NCBI GenBank assembly: GCA_905198475.1 | Contig: CAJKCQ010000054.1 | Span: forward strand, 1 to 15,373 | DNA length: 15,373 bases | Source: an uncultured Sutterella sp. | GTDB lineage: Bacteria; Pseudomonadota; Gammaproteobacteria; Burkholderiales; Burkholderiaceae_F | Reading direction: 5' to 3' | Shown here: positions 1-7,474 of the stretch, piece by piece | How positions within the stretch are numbered: position 1 is the first letter of the stretch | Layout: the number at the start of each line of letters is the position of its first letter | Position numbers and translations under genes: made by a program | Notes under the pieces: model-generated | What the model was told of the DNA's origin: nothing | The model's database searches: none | What the model saw: the letters and a program-made list of their open reading frames with translations, nothing else

Positions 1-54
1 TGCCGCATTCCTCCCCCACCTGAAGGAAGGGGACTCCTGCGGCAATCCTGTTGA
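1..54 (+). mobile_element. End of an IS200/IS605-type element extending left of the window
   Basis: The block starting CATTCCTCCC at 6-15, followed by an imperfect hairpin (C-rich arm about 13-20, TGAA loop, G-rich arm about 25-32) and ending near TTGA at 51-54, closely resembles 14753-14800. There the same arrangement directly follows a tnpA remnant. I therefore infer that this is the tnpA-proximal end of a related element whose body lies outside the window. In the minus orientation both copies read TTCA and then the element end. No coding part of the element is visible here. Confidence 0.45.
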
Positions 55-98
55 AAATCGTTCGCGTCTCAGGGGGACTGCCTACGGTCACGCCGTCT

Positions 99-1499
99 TC
101 AGCCGGTCGCCCTGCCCGCCCGGACCTTCGGCGTCAAGGTCTTCTGGTGGCGGAAGTAGAGCCACGTGAGCGCGATCGTGGTGATGATCCAGCTCACCGG
201 GTAGACGGTCATCAGAACCTGGAAGGTCGGCTCGGCGGCGAAGACCGTGTAGACCCAGATCACGCGGATCACGGAAATGCAGAAGAGCGTCACCATCGCG
301 GGCGGCATCGAATAGCCGTAGCCGCGCATGGCGTCCGAAACCGTCTCCATCACGACGTTGATGGGCTCGGCCGTCACCACCCAGAGGACGCGGGTGAGCG
401 CGAAGGCCATGACGGATTCGCTCGACGTGAAGAACCCGAGAACCGCCTTTTCGAAGAGAAGCACGAGGCCGATCAGGATGAAGGTGGCCGCGAAGTTGAG
501 GCCCATGGAGACCAGAGTCGCCCGACGGCAGCGAGCGAGGTTGCCCGCCCCGTAGTTCTGGCTCACGAACGTCGTGGCGGCGAGCCCAAAGGCGTTGATG
601 AAGCAGTAGACGTTGATTTCGATCGTGAAGGCCGCGACCGAGCCGGCCATGGCGTCCGCGCCGAGTCCGTTGATCGCCGCCTGGATGATCAGGTTCGAGA
701 AGGAGAAGACCGCTCCCTGAACGCCCGCGGGCCAGCCGATGCGCACGATTGAGCGGAGCGCTTCGCGGTCGACTTGGAAGAGCCGCCCGATGCAGAGCTT
801 CAGGGGCCCGGTCATCCGGGTTTCGCGCCAGAAAAGGATGCCCGCGGCAAGCGCGTTGGCGAGCACCGTGGCGAGCGCCACGCCGCCCGCGCCGATGCCG
901 AAGACGAGGACGAAGAAGAGGTTCCCGGCGATGTTGAATACCGTTGCGGCCACAAGCGCCCAGAGCGGCGTCTGCGTGTCGCCCTGGCTGCGGTAGACGG
1001 CCGCGAGAAAGTTGTAGACCGCGATGAAGGGCATGCCGAGGAGGTAGACGCGCAGATAGGTTTCCGCGTCCTCCCGCACGGCCGGCGGCACCTCAAGGAT
1101 CGAGGTGATGAGGTCTGAGAAGAGCTCTCCGAAAACCGCCATCAGAAGGCCGAACACCACCGCGACGAAGAAGGAAGTGTGCACGGCGCGGTTCGCCCGC
1201 TCTTCGTCCTTCATGCCGAGCGCGCGGGCGACCACCACGTTCGCGCCGAGCGCAAGCCCCATGCACAGGCTCACGATGAGCCCGATGATCGGGACGTTGT
1301 TGCCGACGGCCGCCATCGCCTCGTTCGAGACGTAGCGTCCGAGAACCGCGACGTCCGCGGCATTGAAGAGCTGCTGCAGCACGCCCGTGACGGCGAGCGG
1401 CAGCGCGAAGACGATCATCTTGTCACAGATGGAGCCTTCCAACATGTCGATTTTTCTGCTGCCGCGCATCTCACGTTCCGCCCGATCAAATGCTTTCAT
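99..1499 (-). CDS. MATE family multidrug/cation efflux pump
   Basis: The product is about 466 residues, a normal length for the MATE (multi antimicrobial extrusion) family. These are 12-helix inner-membrane antiporters that export cationic drugs or metabolites using Na+ or H+ gradients. The N-terminal half has the typical start of helix 1, with FALPLAVTGVLQQLFNAADV and then VLGRYVSNEAMAAVG. The second half repeats the fold around IGWPAGVQGAVFSFSNLIIQ and FVSQNYGAGN. Hydrophobic segments run through the whole protein. The open frame extends 75 codons further upstream to 1724, but that extension is polar, arginine-rich and unlike MATE proteins. I therefore prefer the Met at 1499; the Met at 1469 is also possible. 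Neither start has a strong Shine-Dalgarno. Substrate cannot be predicted. The gene is single, with cyuA upstream on the same strand after a 361-bp gap. Confidence 0.9.
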   Translation of the reverse strand: MKAFDRAEREMRGSRKIDMLEGSICDKMIVFALPLAVTGVLQQLFNAADVAVLGRYVSNEAMAAVGNNVPIIGLIVSLCMGLALGANVVVARALGMKDEERANRAVHTSFFVAVVFGLLMAVFGELFSDLITSILEVPPAVREDAETYLRVYLLGMPFIAVYNFLAAVYRSQGDTQTPLWALVAATVFNIAGNLFFVLVFGIGAGGVALATVLANALAAGILFWRETRMTGPLKLCIGRLFQVDREALRSIVRIGWPAGVQGAVFSFSNLIIQAAINGLGADAMAGSVAAFTIEINVYCFINAFGLAATTFVSQNYGAGNLARCRRATLVSMGLNFAATFILIGLVLLFEKAVLGFFTSSESVMAFALTRVLWVVTAEPINVVMETVSDAMRGYGYSMPPAMVTLFCISVIRVIWVYTVFAAEPTFQVLMTVYPVSWIITTIALTWLYFRHQKTLTPKVRAGRATG

Positions 1500-1860
1500 G
1501 GAAAAGTCCGGCGGCGCGCCCCATTCCAATGGACGCGTTGATTCACCGGTTGATCTCTGCCATTTTATGGAAGCGTCAGCCCGCTCCCCGTGCCTTGTGC
1601 TCTCAGGGATTTGTCGGATTCTCGAAAGGCGCGCCGGTCGTATCGAAAACCGCCGCCCCCTGCTCCGCTCCGACGGCTTGTGGGGGGCCTTCCGGCACCA
1701 CTGCCTCAAAGGTGAGGCGCTCACCCTGCGGGCATTCCGTGGAGGGGGAGGTGCCGGATCTCTTTCTCGATCGCGTCTCGAGGTTCCTCGGCTGACGACG
1801 CTCCGTTCGGGCGGCCGCCTCGGGGAATACCGCCAAAGCCGCCCGTCCTTTCGGGAGGCC
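1500..1860. other. Intergenic region between cyuA and the MATE gene
   Basis: This is 361 bp with no convincing gene. Open frames on both strands are arginine- and proline-rich and resemble no family. Just downstream of the cyuA stop, an imperfect hairpin (about 1833-1858, GC-rich arms) could be a weak terminator, but it lacks a proper U tract. The promoter for the MATE gene should lie here on the minus strand; I see a TAAAAT hexamer near 1562-1567 without a good -35 partner. Confidence 0.4.
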
Positions 1861-3126
1861 CTAGGATTCGCCGAGCATCACCCGGATGATCTCGCGGTCG
1901 GTGCCCACCATGCCGCGGCTCGCGATCCGGCCGACGGCCGCCGCCGTGTCGTCCGTGGTCTCCTGCACGATGCCGTCGCCCGGACGGAAGGCGCAGTCGT
2001 TCCTCACCATGTCGAGCGCAAGGATCGCGCCCTCGACCGACATCGAGATCTTCGCCGCGCAGGAGCTCTTCGCACCGTCGCAGAGCAGACCCGACGAGAT
2101 GGCGAGCGCGTTGCTGATCACCTTTTCGATCTCTTCGTCCGTGCAGTCCATCAGATAGGCGATGCCCGCGCCCGCTCCGCACCCTGCACTCACGGCGCCG
2201 CAGTAGGCCGAGAGTTTCCCGATCCCCTGCTTGAGGGCGACCGTGATGAGGTCGGAGAGGAGGACGCCGCGCAGGAGCTTTTCATGCGGGACGCCCAACC
2301 CTTGGGCATAGACCGCCACCGGGACGCTTGCTGTGATGCCCTGGTTGCCGCTTCCCGAAACGATCACGACGGGCAGTTCGCAGCCGTTCATGCGGGCGTC
2401 CGATCCGGCCGCCGCCCATGCGCGGGCGCGGAGCACCAAGGGCGTCGCCACTTCCGTGCGGGAGAGCAGCACCCGACCGATGCCGCAACCCCAGTTCTTC
2501 GAGAGCCCTTCGCGGGCGATCGCGAGGTTCTTTTCAATCTGCGCGGCGAGGCAGGGTTCAAGATCGCCTAAGGGCATCACGCGCGCGGCGGCGATGAGAT
2601 CGGCGATCCTCCATTTCACGACGGTGCGCTCCTCCTGCGGACGGTCGCCCTCGGAGAGGATCTTATGGCCGTCCTCCTCGATGCAGGTGATGTTCGTGTG
2701 GTACGTGCGGATCGTCACCGTATCCGTGCGGCCGTTGAGGCGACCCGTTATGCGGATGAAGAAGACGTCTGGCTCGTTGGACTGCCGCACGACCATCGGC
2801 TCCTTCACGCGCCGTCCGATCTCGGCGCGTTCGGCGTCGGTGATTTCGGCGAGAACCTGAAGCTTCGCCTCGGGGCGGCGCGCGACGAATCCGGCCGCCA
2901 CCGCGGCTTCAATGCCGTAGAGGCCGCCCGTGTTGGGAACGATCACGCTTTTCACGTTCTTCACGATGTTGCGCGACACCTCCACCTCAATTTCCTCGGG
3001 ATAGCCGCCGAGCCGCCTGCCGGCTTCGGCAGCCGCGTAGGCGAGCGCAATGGGTTCAGTGCAGCCCATGGCGGGCTGAAGCTCTTCAATGAGGGCGCGG
3101 CGGTAGTGAGTGTATTGGTCGTTCAT
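1861..3126 (-). CDS. cyuA: L-cysteine desulfidase, CyuA/YhaM (UPF0597) family
   Basis: The 421-residue product matches the UPF0597/CyuA family in length (E. coli YhaM is about 436). The enzyme uses a [4Fe-4S] cluster to break L-cysteine into pyruvate, ammonia and hydrogen sulfide in the cytoplasm under anaerobic conditions. The N-terminal signature PAMGCTEPIALAYAAA is present, with Cys22 as the expected first cluster ligand. The C-terminal half has Cys309 (AYCGAVSAGCG) and Cys349 (LLCDGAKSSCAAKI), 40 residues apart, as in the family. SGSGNQGITASVPV at about 257-270 is also typical. The start at 3126 fits the family N-terminus; the Shine-Dalgarno is weak. It appears monocistronic. Related proteins include the alpha domain of iron-sulfur L-serine dehydratase, so serine could be a side substrate. 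Confidence 0.88.
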   Translation of the reverse strand: MNDQYTHYRRALIEELQPAMGCTEPIALAYAAAEAGRRLGGYPEEIEVEVSRNIVKNVKSVIVPNTGGLYGIEAAVAAGFVARRPEAKLQVLAEITDAERAEIGRRVKEPMVVRQSNEPDVFFIRITGRLNGRTDTVTIRTYHTNITCIEEDGHKILSEGDRPQEERTVVKWRIADLIAAARVMPLGDLEPCLAAQIEKNLAIAREGLSKNWGCGIGRVLLSRTEVATPLVLRARAWAAAGSDARMNGCELPVVIVSGSGNQGITASVPVAVYAQGLGVPHEKLLRGVLLSDLITVALKQGIGKLSAYCGAVSAGCGAGAGIAYLMDCTDEEIEKVISNALAISSGLLCDGAKSSCAAKISMSVEGAILALDMVRNDCAFRPGDGIVQETTDDTAAAVGRIASRGMVGTDREIIRVMLGES

Positions 3127-3577
3127 GAGTCTGGTTCCGGGACGCGCCCGGGAAAATGGAGAAAGAAGTCGTCAGCGTGTTGGCCGCCGTACCATCAGGA
3201 AACCCTGCTCCCGGGACAAGAGAGGAGATTCGATCATCGGACTTTTCCGAATGCGCATCGCTTTGGAAGCTTCCGTTGGGCGCGGGTTCAGTCCCGTGCA
3301 CCTCAACACGCTCCGAAGGGAGAAGCTTCACGTGTCGTACGCATGATACCCGCGAGGATGGTGATCTCCAATCTCGTGGGTGTTCCGCTTTCGAGCTTCA
3401 CCGCTCGAGCGTCGGCCAGAGCGAATGGTTCGCCCCAGGAGGAGTATCGGAACCGTCTGGTAGGGAGTTGCGTTCCGGAGAGCCTGATGCGCATCGCATT
3501 GCGAGCTCCGGCTTGGGAGCTTTGAATCAGGCGCTTCTCCCGGGACGGAGTTTCCTCCGTCCCGGGCCCTGTCGGCG
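3127..3577. other. Gene-poor region upstream of cyuA
   Basis: This is 451 bp without a recognisable gene. Open frames exist on both strands (for example minus 3303-3599), but they match no family I know and lack clear ribosome binding sites. A small stem-loop with 7-bp arms and the loop TTCAGT lies at 3280-3299. It superficially resembles a tRNA T-arm, but no tRNA surrounds it. The cyuA promoter should lie in this stretch on the minus strand; I could not assign it with confidence. Confidence 0.4.
3539..3566 (-). terminator. Perfect 12-bp hairpin downstream of the small membrane protein gene
   Basis: The arms CCCGGGACGGAG and CTCCGTCCCGGG pair over 12 bases around a 4-base loop. The hairpin lies 11 bases after the stop codon of the 34-residue ORF on the minus strand, where a terminator is expected. 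Neither strand has a U tract after the stem, so it may act as a 3'-end stabiliser or transcript boundary rather than a classical intrinsic terminator. Confidence 0.5.
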
Positions 3578-3682
3578 TTAAGAAGCGCTCATGGCCCAAC
3601 CCAGCAGAATCGCGATCAAGAACAGCTTGATGGCGCCACGCAGGACGAGTACCATGATGGCAACTGGATCATGGTGTTGCAT
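3578..3682 (-). CDS. 34-residue single-pass membrane protein, unknown function
   Basis: The start ATG at 3682 has a strong Shine-Dalgarno, GGAGGG, 8 bases upstream. The protein begins MQHHDPVAIMV, followed by a hydrophobic run from about residue 8 to 31. A single basic pair of positions (Arg15 and Lys19) falls within LRGAIKLFLIAILLGWAM, and the C-terminus is MSAS. One transmembrane helix is likely, possibly amphipathic in its first half. The histidines at 3 and 4 could bind metal, but nothing proves it. An upstream in-frame Met at 3793 would add 37 residues without support. A perfect hairpin follows the stop. I do not recognise the family. It does not resemble CydX or KdpF closely. It stands alone between cyuA and nrdG, so the context gives no function. 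Confidence 0.6.
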   Translation of the reverse strand: MQHHDPVAIMVLVLRGAIKLFLIAILLGWAMSAS

Positions 3683-3711
3683 GATCAGTTCCCTCCAAAG
3701 CGGTCGACACA

Positions 3712-3730
3712 TGCAAGGTAGTAGCTTGCA
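3712..3730. promoter_or_regulatory. Inverted repeat upstream of the small membrane protein gene
   Basis: The half-sites TGCAAG and CTTGCA are separated by 7 bases. The repeat sits about 30 bases upstream of the small ORF's start codon on the minus strand. It could be an operator or a 5'-UTR hairpin. No confident -10/-35 pair was found beside it. Confidence 0.3.
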
Positions 3731-3782
3731 GTTCGCCCGTTTTGCTTTTCCTGATGCGCTCTCCCCGCAACAGCCGGGACTT

Positions 3783-3923
3783 TCGCGCCTCATCGCGGAT
3801 AGGCAAACGGAGAACTCCCCCGAAGACGCCGTCGAACTCGTCCGCGAGATGGCGGCCGACCCATCACCCTGGGTGATCGGCCTCGGGATCGACTACCGCG
3901 AAACGAACCATGCGCCGGACAGC
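3783..3923 (+). pseudogene. Fragment resembling adenosine/adenine deaminase
   Basis: In one plus-strand frame, about 47 codons with the codon use of real genes here encode SRLIADRQTENSPEDAVELV and then WVIGLGIDYRETNHAPD. This resembles the central part of the adenosine/adenine deaminase amidohydrolase family, where a strand plus R-x-x-S-x-E-x-A is followed by the G(L/V)D-S-x-E-x-x-x-P-P loop. The fragment begins and ends abruptly, has no start codon of its own and runs straight into a terminator. A functional protein would need more than 300 residues. I read it as a gene relic; chance similarity is possible. Confidence 0.35.
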
Positions 3924-3961
3924 AAAACGCCCCTCAGGCCTTCGAGGACCCGGGGCGTTTT
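3924..3961 (-). terminator. Intrinsic terminator after nrdG, possibly bidirectional
   Basis: A 10-bp stem, AAAACGCCCC at 3924-3933 with GGGGCGTTTT at 3952-3961, encloses an 18-base loop that can fold further around TTCG. It lies about 80 bases beyond the nrdG stop codon. Read on the minus strand, the stem ends in a T run, as expected for the nrdD-nrdG operon. The A/T symmetry would let it work in both directions. Confidence 0.7.
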
Positions 3962-4040
3962 GTTGGAAGACTTCCCGTCCGTCGACGGTTCGGATGCGAA
4001 CTGCTGCGGTAGTCCGCCGCAAATCCCTCAGGGAGCGGCC

Positions 4041-4559
4041 TCAGTGCGTGCGCTCCGCCGTCTCGGAGCGCTCCCGGCCGGCGGGCGACTCGTCGACGTG
4101 GCCCGCGACCAAGGGAATGAAGCGCTGGTTCGTGCTCCCGCGCCAGGCGCCCTGTTTCTCGACGTGAAGCTTTTGGACGTAGGGGCCGTCCACCAGCATG
4201 TCGATGTAGGGCATCAGGGGCGAGTCCTTCACGTGCGCGTAGGTGCGTCCCGTCCAGACCCAGATGGTCTTCTCGGGAAACCTCTCCTTGATGCGCTTGA
4301 GGAGCCCCGTGAGCGTTTCGGCGTGCTCGGGCTCGAAGGGGTCTCCCCCGAGGAGAGAGAGGCCCGCGATCCACTTGGAGTCGAGCGCCTTCATGATCTG
4401 CGCTTCGGTTGCTTCCGTGAAGGGCTTCCCGGCCGTAAAGGACCAGGACTCCTCATTGAAGCAACCCTTGCAGTGCACGCGGCAACCCGAGACGAAGAGG
4501 GACACCCTCACGCCCGGGCCGTTCGCCGTGTCGTAGCCCGACAGGCCGATGTAGTTCAT
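4041..4559 (-). CDS. nrdG: Anaerobic ribonucleotide reductase activating protein (radical SAM)
   Basis: The 172-residue product has the NrdG start MNYIGLSGYDTANGPGVRVS and the radical-SAM cluster motif C-x3-C-x2-C at Cys26, Cys30 and Cys33 (SGCRVHCKGCFN). GGDPFEPEH at about 95-103 and WTGRTY also fit the family. It uses S-adenosylmethionine and a [4Fe-4S] cluster to put the glycyl radical on NrdD. The start at 4559 has a purine-rich Shine-Dalgarno (AGGGCGAGG) and lies 16 bases after the nrdD stop, so the two genes form one operon. The C-terminal 20 residues or so are polar and a little longer than in many homologues. Confidence 0.93.
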   Translation of the reverse strand: MNYIGLSGYDTANGPGVRVSLFVSGCRVHCKGCFNEESWSFTAGKPFTEATEAQIMKALDSKWIAGLSLLGGDPFEPEHAETLTGLLKRIKERFPEKTIWVWTGRTYAHVKDSPLMPYIDMLVDGPYVQKLHVEKQGAWRGSTNQRFIPLVAGHVDESPAGRERSETAERTH

Positions 4560-4575
4560 TGCCTCGCCCTGGTCC

Positions 4576-6738
4576 TTACATGCTCTTGCGGTTGTGGATC
4601 TCGGCCATCTTGCCTTCGTTCATGCGCGAGACGCCGTTGACGTTGGAGTAGCCGAGGTAGCCGCAGACGCGCGAGATCACCGAGAGGTTGGAGCTGCCGC
4701 ACTTCGGGCACTTCATGAGCACGTTCGTGCTGTGCGTGCCGCAGTCGCCGCAGTACGCGCTGTCGAAATTCACGCCCTGGTAGAAGCCGAGCTCCATGCC
4801 GCGCTGGATCACGGCCTTCACCGCGTCCATGTTCTCGGGATTGTCGAGACGCACGTACTGGATGTGGCCGCCCTCGCAGAGGTGGAAGTCGCGGAACTCG
4901 CGGTCCTGCTTCTCAAAGGGCGTGATCTCCTCGGTGACGTTCACGTGGAAGGAGTTCGTGAAGTACTGCGGGCTGTAGTGCTCGGTGTGCGCGAACACGT
5001 TGTCCACGCCCATCTTGCGGCAGAAGGCGTCGTACTGGCGCGCCTGCGTCGCGCAGAGGCTCTCGGCGGGCGTGCCGTAGATCGCGTAGAGCCACCCGTC
5101 CTCCTTCTTGTAGGTGTTGATCTTCGCCTGAAGGTGGCGGAGCACTTCGGCCGAGAAGTCGCCGCCCTCTTCCACGAGGCGTTTGCCCGTCCAGAGGTAG
5201 GTCGCTTCGTCAAGCGCGGTGATGCCGAACGAGGCGGTCATGTAGCGCACGAGGTCGCCCACTTCGTCGTCCGGATCCTTCGTGCCCTCGTAGAAGCCCC
5301 CCTGCGTGAAGGCGAGCGGGTTCGAGGAGCACTTCTGACGGCGGATGATGTCGTAGCGCTTCTTGAGGAATTCGCGGATCACCTCGAGGCGCTCGTCAAG
5401 TTCGGCCCAAAAGGCGGTCTTCCAGTTTTCGGGATGGTCGATCTGCGTCGCGCGGATGATGAGCGGCAGATTGAGGCTCACCGCGCCGATGTTGCAGCGG
5501 CCGATCGAGATGTACTTCCCCTCCTCATTCGCCCAGGGCGAGAGGTAGGCGCGACAGCCCATCGGGCTCGTGATCACGCCGTGCTCTTGGAAGAGCTTCG
5601 AGACGGTGCCGTATTCGGACGAAAGCGACAGGTAGTCCGGGTACATGCACTCGGTCGAGGTGAGGACCGCGGCGTCGAAGAGTTCGGACGAATACGGGTC
5701 GTCGGCGATCTGCTTGGCGTCGTAGAGGTAGACGAGTTTGGGGAACACCACGGGCTTGTGGTGCGGGCCGTGGCCGCCGCGGCGGACCTGCAGCATGACT
5801 TCGTTGAGCTTCGCGAGCCATTTGCGCTCGACGGGTGCGTAGTCCTTGATGTTCCACTGGCCGAAGGTGATCGTCGTGAAGGCGAAGTCGCCGCGCGAAC
5901 ACGGAACCGTGTTGAGCTTGAGTTCGAGCGACTGGAAGCCCTGCTCGAGCTCGCGGATCACGTCCTTGTCGCTCTGCTCGGCCGCCTTCTCCTTCGAGAG
6001 GCCGAGTTCAAGGTACTTCTGGTTGGCGGTGTCCCAGCTCTTGAGCACATAGGGCAGGAGCACCTTGTCGAGCTCGGCGAGGGTGAAGCCGCCGAACTGC
6101 TGCGCGGTGGCGACGAGCGTAATGTCGCCCACGACCTGCAGGGCCGAGAGGACGGTCTTCGGCTCGGTGTAGCGGACGTTGGACATCTCGAAGCCGCCCT
6201 TGAGAACATTGCCGATGTCGAAGAGGCAGCAGTTGATGCACCCGAGGATCATGTCGCGCATGTCGTGGATGTAGATGTCGCCGCGGTCGGCGAATTCCTT
6301 CTCACGCCCCGAGAGATAGAACTGACGGTAGAGGGACTTCGTGAGGAAGCCCTTGATGAGCGAGCCCTTCGTTGAGACGAGCGAGCTGTCGAAGTTCGCG
6401 TTTTCGCGGTCGCCCAAGCGCAGCACGTCGTCGGCGTCCTGGCGCAGCTGCTCGAAGGTCTTCGCGTAGTTGTTTTTGTAGTAGCGGTACTCGGCGTAGG
6501 AGGTCGCGACGTCCTTGAAGCCGAACCCGGCGAGCGTGCCGATCACGAGCTCGTGGAGCTCGGAGACGGGCACCTTCTTCCTCGCCTGCAGACGCTCGCG
6601 GATCGAGTCCGCCATCGTGTTCATCACTTCGTCGGGGATCGTCTTGTCGCAGCGGAAGGCCGCCTTCTTGATGGCGTCGACGATCTTGAGCGGCTTGAAG
6701 TCTTCAAGCGTGTTGTCTTTCTTGAGAACCTTGAACAT
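4576..6738 (-). CDS. nrdD: Anaerobic (class III) ribonucleoside-triphosphate reductase
   Basis: Starting at MFKVLKKDN (6738), the product is 720 residues, close to E. coli NrdD (712). The enzyme reduces ribonucleoside triphosphates to deoxyribonucleotides without oxygen, using a glycyl radical made by NrdG. An ATP-cone regulatory domain covers about residues 1-90. The catalytic barrel includes CINCCLFDIGNVLKGGFEM and SPMGCRAYLSPW. Near the C-terminus, Cys663, Cys666, Cys677 and Cys680 form the zinc site, and Gly693 in RVCGYLG is the radical glycine. The open frame extends upstream to 6861, but those 41 residues are not NrdD-like. GGAA before 6738 is a modest ribosome binding site. nrdG follows 16 bases downstream. 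The gene is intact. Confidence 0.96.
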   Translation of the reverse strand: MFKVLKKDNTLEDFKPLKIVDAIKKAAFRCDKTIPDEVMNTMADSIRERLQARKKVPVSELHELVIGTLAGFGFKDVATSYAEYRYYKNNYAKTFEQLRQDADDVLRLGDRENANFDSSLVSTKGSLIKGFLTKSLYRQFYLSGREKEFADRGDIYIHDMRDMILGCINCCLFDIGNVLKGGFEMSNVRYTEPKTVLSALQVVGDITLVATAQQFGGFTLAELDKVLLPYVLKSWDTANQKYLELGLSKEKAAEQSDKDVIRELEQGFQSLELKLNTVPCSRGDFAFTTITFGQWNIKDYAPVERKWLAKLNEVMLQVRRGGHGPHHKPVVFPKLVYLYDAKQIADDPYSSELFDAAVLTSTECMYPDYLSLSSEYGTVSKLFQEHGVITSPMGCRAYLSPWANEEGKYISIGRCNIGAVSLNLPLIIRATQIDHPENWKTAFWAELDERLEVIREFLKKRYDIIRRQKCSSNPLAFTQGGFYEGTKDPDDEVGDLVRYMTASFGITALDEATYLWTGKRLVEEGGDFSAEVLRHLQAKINTYKKEDGWLYAIYGTPAESLCATQARQYDAFCRKMGVDNVFAHTEHYSPQYFTNSFHVNVTEEITPFEKQDREFRDFHLCEGGHIQYVRLDNPENMDAVKAVIQRGMELGFYQGVNFDSAYCGDCGTHSTNVLMKCPKCGSSNLSVISRVCGYLGYSNVNGVSRMNEGKMAEIHNRKSM

Positions 6739-7068
6739 TGCCAATTCCGATCCCTCGTACATGTTGATGCGGACGGTGCGCGGCGGAATGTCCCCCGCGT
6801 CCGGCCGGCGTGTCTGGTGCGCCGAGCGCTTTCCGGACGGGCGCGGCGAAAGGCGCCGCACTAGGAAGACCGTCCGGGGTCATGAGTGGTCCGGAAGTGT
6901 AGCGGTATTTTCGAAGGGCAAAGTGTGCGGAAAACTCATCCCCAGGGACCTCAAGGCCCCGGAGAGCACTTAGACGATTGAGACTGCAGGGATTTTTGCC
7001 GCCATACCACGTTCGCGCTATCCCTGAAACACGTGTGCGGCGATTGGTCGACGTAGACAAATCGCAAA

Positions 7069-7084
7069 ACACAACATGTAGTTT
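7069..7084. promoter_or_regulatory. Candidate NrdR box
   Basis: The 16-mer ACACAACATGTAGTTT matches 12 of 16 positions of the NrdR consensus as I recall it (ACACTATATATAGTGT) and is itself a near-palindrome. NrdR represses ribonucleotide reductase genes in most bacteria. Against the call: it lies about 330 bp upstream of the nrdD start, and I see no second box at the usual spacing of about three helical turns. Confidence 0.25.
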
Positions 7085-7298
7085 GTCCGAATGCGGCGGC
7101 GCAACCGCTTGAAGGAGGGGTTTTGGGCGTTCCGGCCTCTTCTGCGGCCGGGTTTCCTTTGCTTTCCGGGAGTTGCGGTGCGTGGGCTTCCCGCGTGTCG
7201 AAATGCGCTCGGTGACGACCGGATCGGACCAAGGCGAGGGTTCGGGAACCCTCCGTAGACCCCCGATGGCTTTGTCCGCGTCAAGCCGCCTTCCGCAT

Positions 7299-7335
7299 CC
7301 CCGGTATTCGGGGGTGCCTTAGGCACTTCACCTAA
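7299..7335 (+). repeat. Overlapping alternative hairpins upstream of dcuC
   Basis: Three stems are packed into 37 bases: CCCCG/CGGGG (7299-7313), GTGCC/GGCAC with a TTA loop (7314-7326), and TTAGG/CCTAA (7319-7335). The last two share bases and exclude each other. They may be part of the dcuC leader; no known riboswitch was recognised. Confidence 0.3.
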
Positions 7336-7474
7336 GTTTGAGGGGCCGGGCGCAGGTATTCTTCGGGAGGGCCGGAAGCCGGCGCGCGCTTTGCTGTGGG
7401 TCTACATCGGATCCGGAGCGGCTTCGCCTCCGGCGGCGTCCCACCCTCCTTGTCTTCAAAAAGGAAATCCAACG

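Larger units (their letters stand above)
6739..7474. other. Long intergenic region between nrdD and dcuC
   Basis: About 735 bp lie between divergent nrdD and dcuC without a convincing gene. The minus-strand frame 7018-7326 is rich in Arg, Pro and Gly, resembles no family and has no ribosome binding site. The region holds an NrdR-box-like palindrome (7069-7084), two overlapping alternative hairpins (7299-7335) and a GC-rich hairpin just before dcuC (7413-7433). Promoters for both neighbours are expected here, but I could not assign hexamers with confidence. Confidence 0.4.

Noticed and set aside
1363..2571. A 402-codon open frame on the plus strand overlapping cyuA and the MATE start
   Set aside because: It spans an intergenic gap and two real genes in antisense and is Arg/Gly/Ala-rich. 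Such frames are expected by chance in GC-rich DNA.
3280..3299. A stem-loop GCGCGGG-TTCAGT-CCCGTGC resembling a tRNA or tmRNA T-arm
   Set aside because: The loop has 6 bases rather than 7, and I found no acceptor, D or anticodon arms and no CCA end nearby.
3303..3599. A 98-codon minus-strand ORF in the cyuA upstream region
   Set aside because: It has no ribosome binding site, runs through the 12-bp hairpin and overlaps the end of the microprotein gene. The product resembles nothing known to me.
4594..6375. A 593-codon open frame on the plus strand, antisense to nrdD
   Set aside because: It is the reverse-strand shadow of highly biased nrdD codons. Its composition (Ala, Val, Glu, His, Leu, Arg repeats) matches no family, while nrdD has every catalytic motif.
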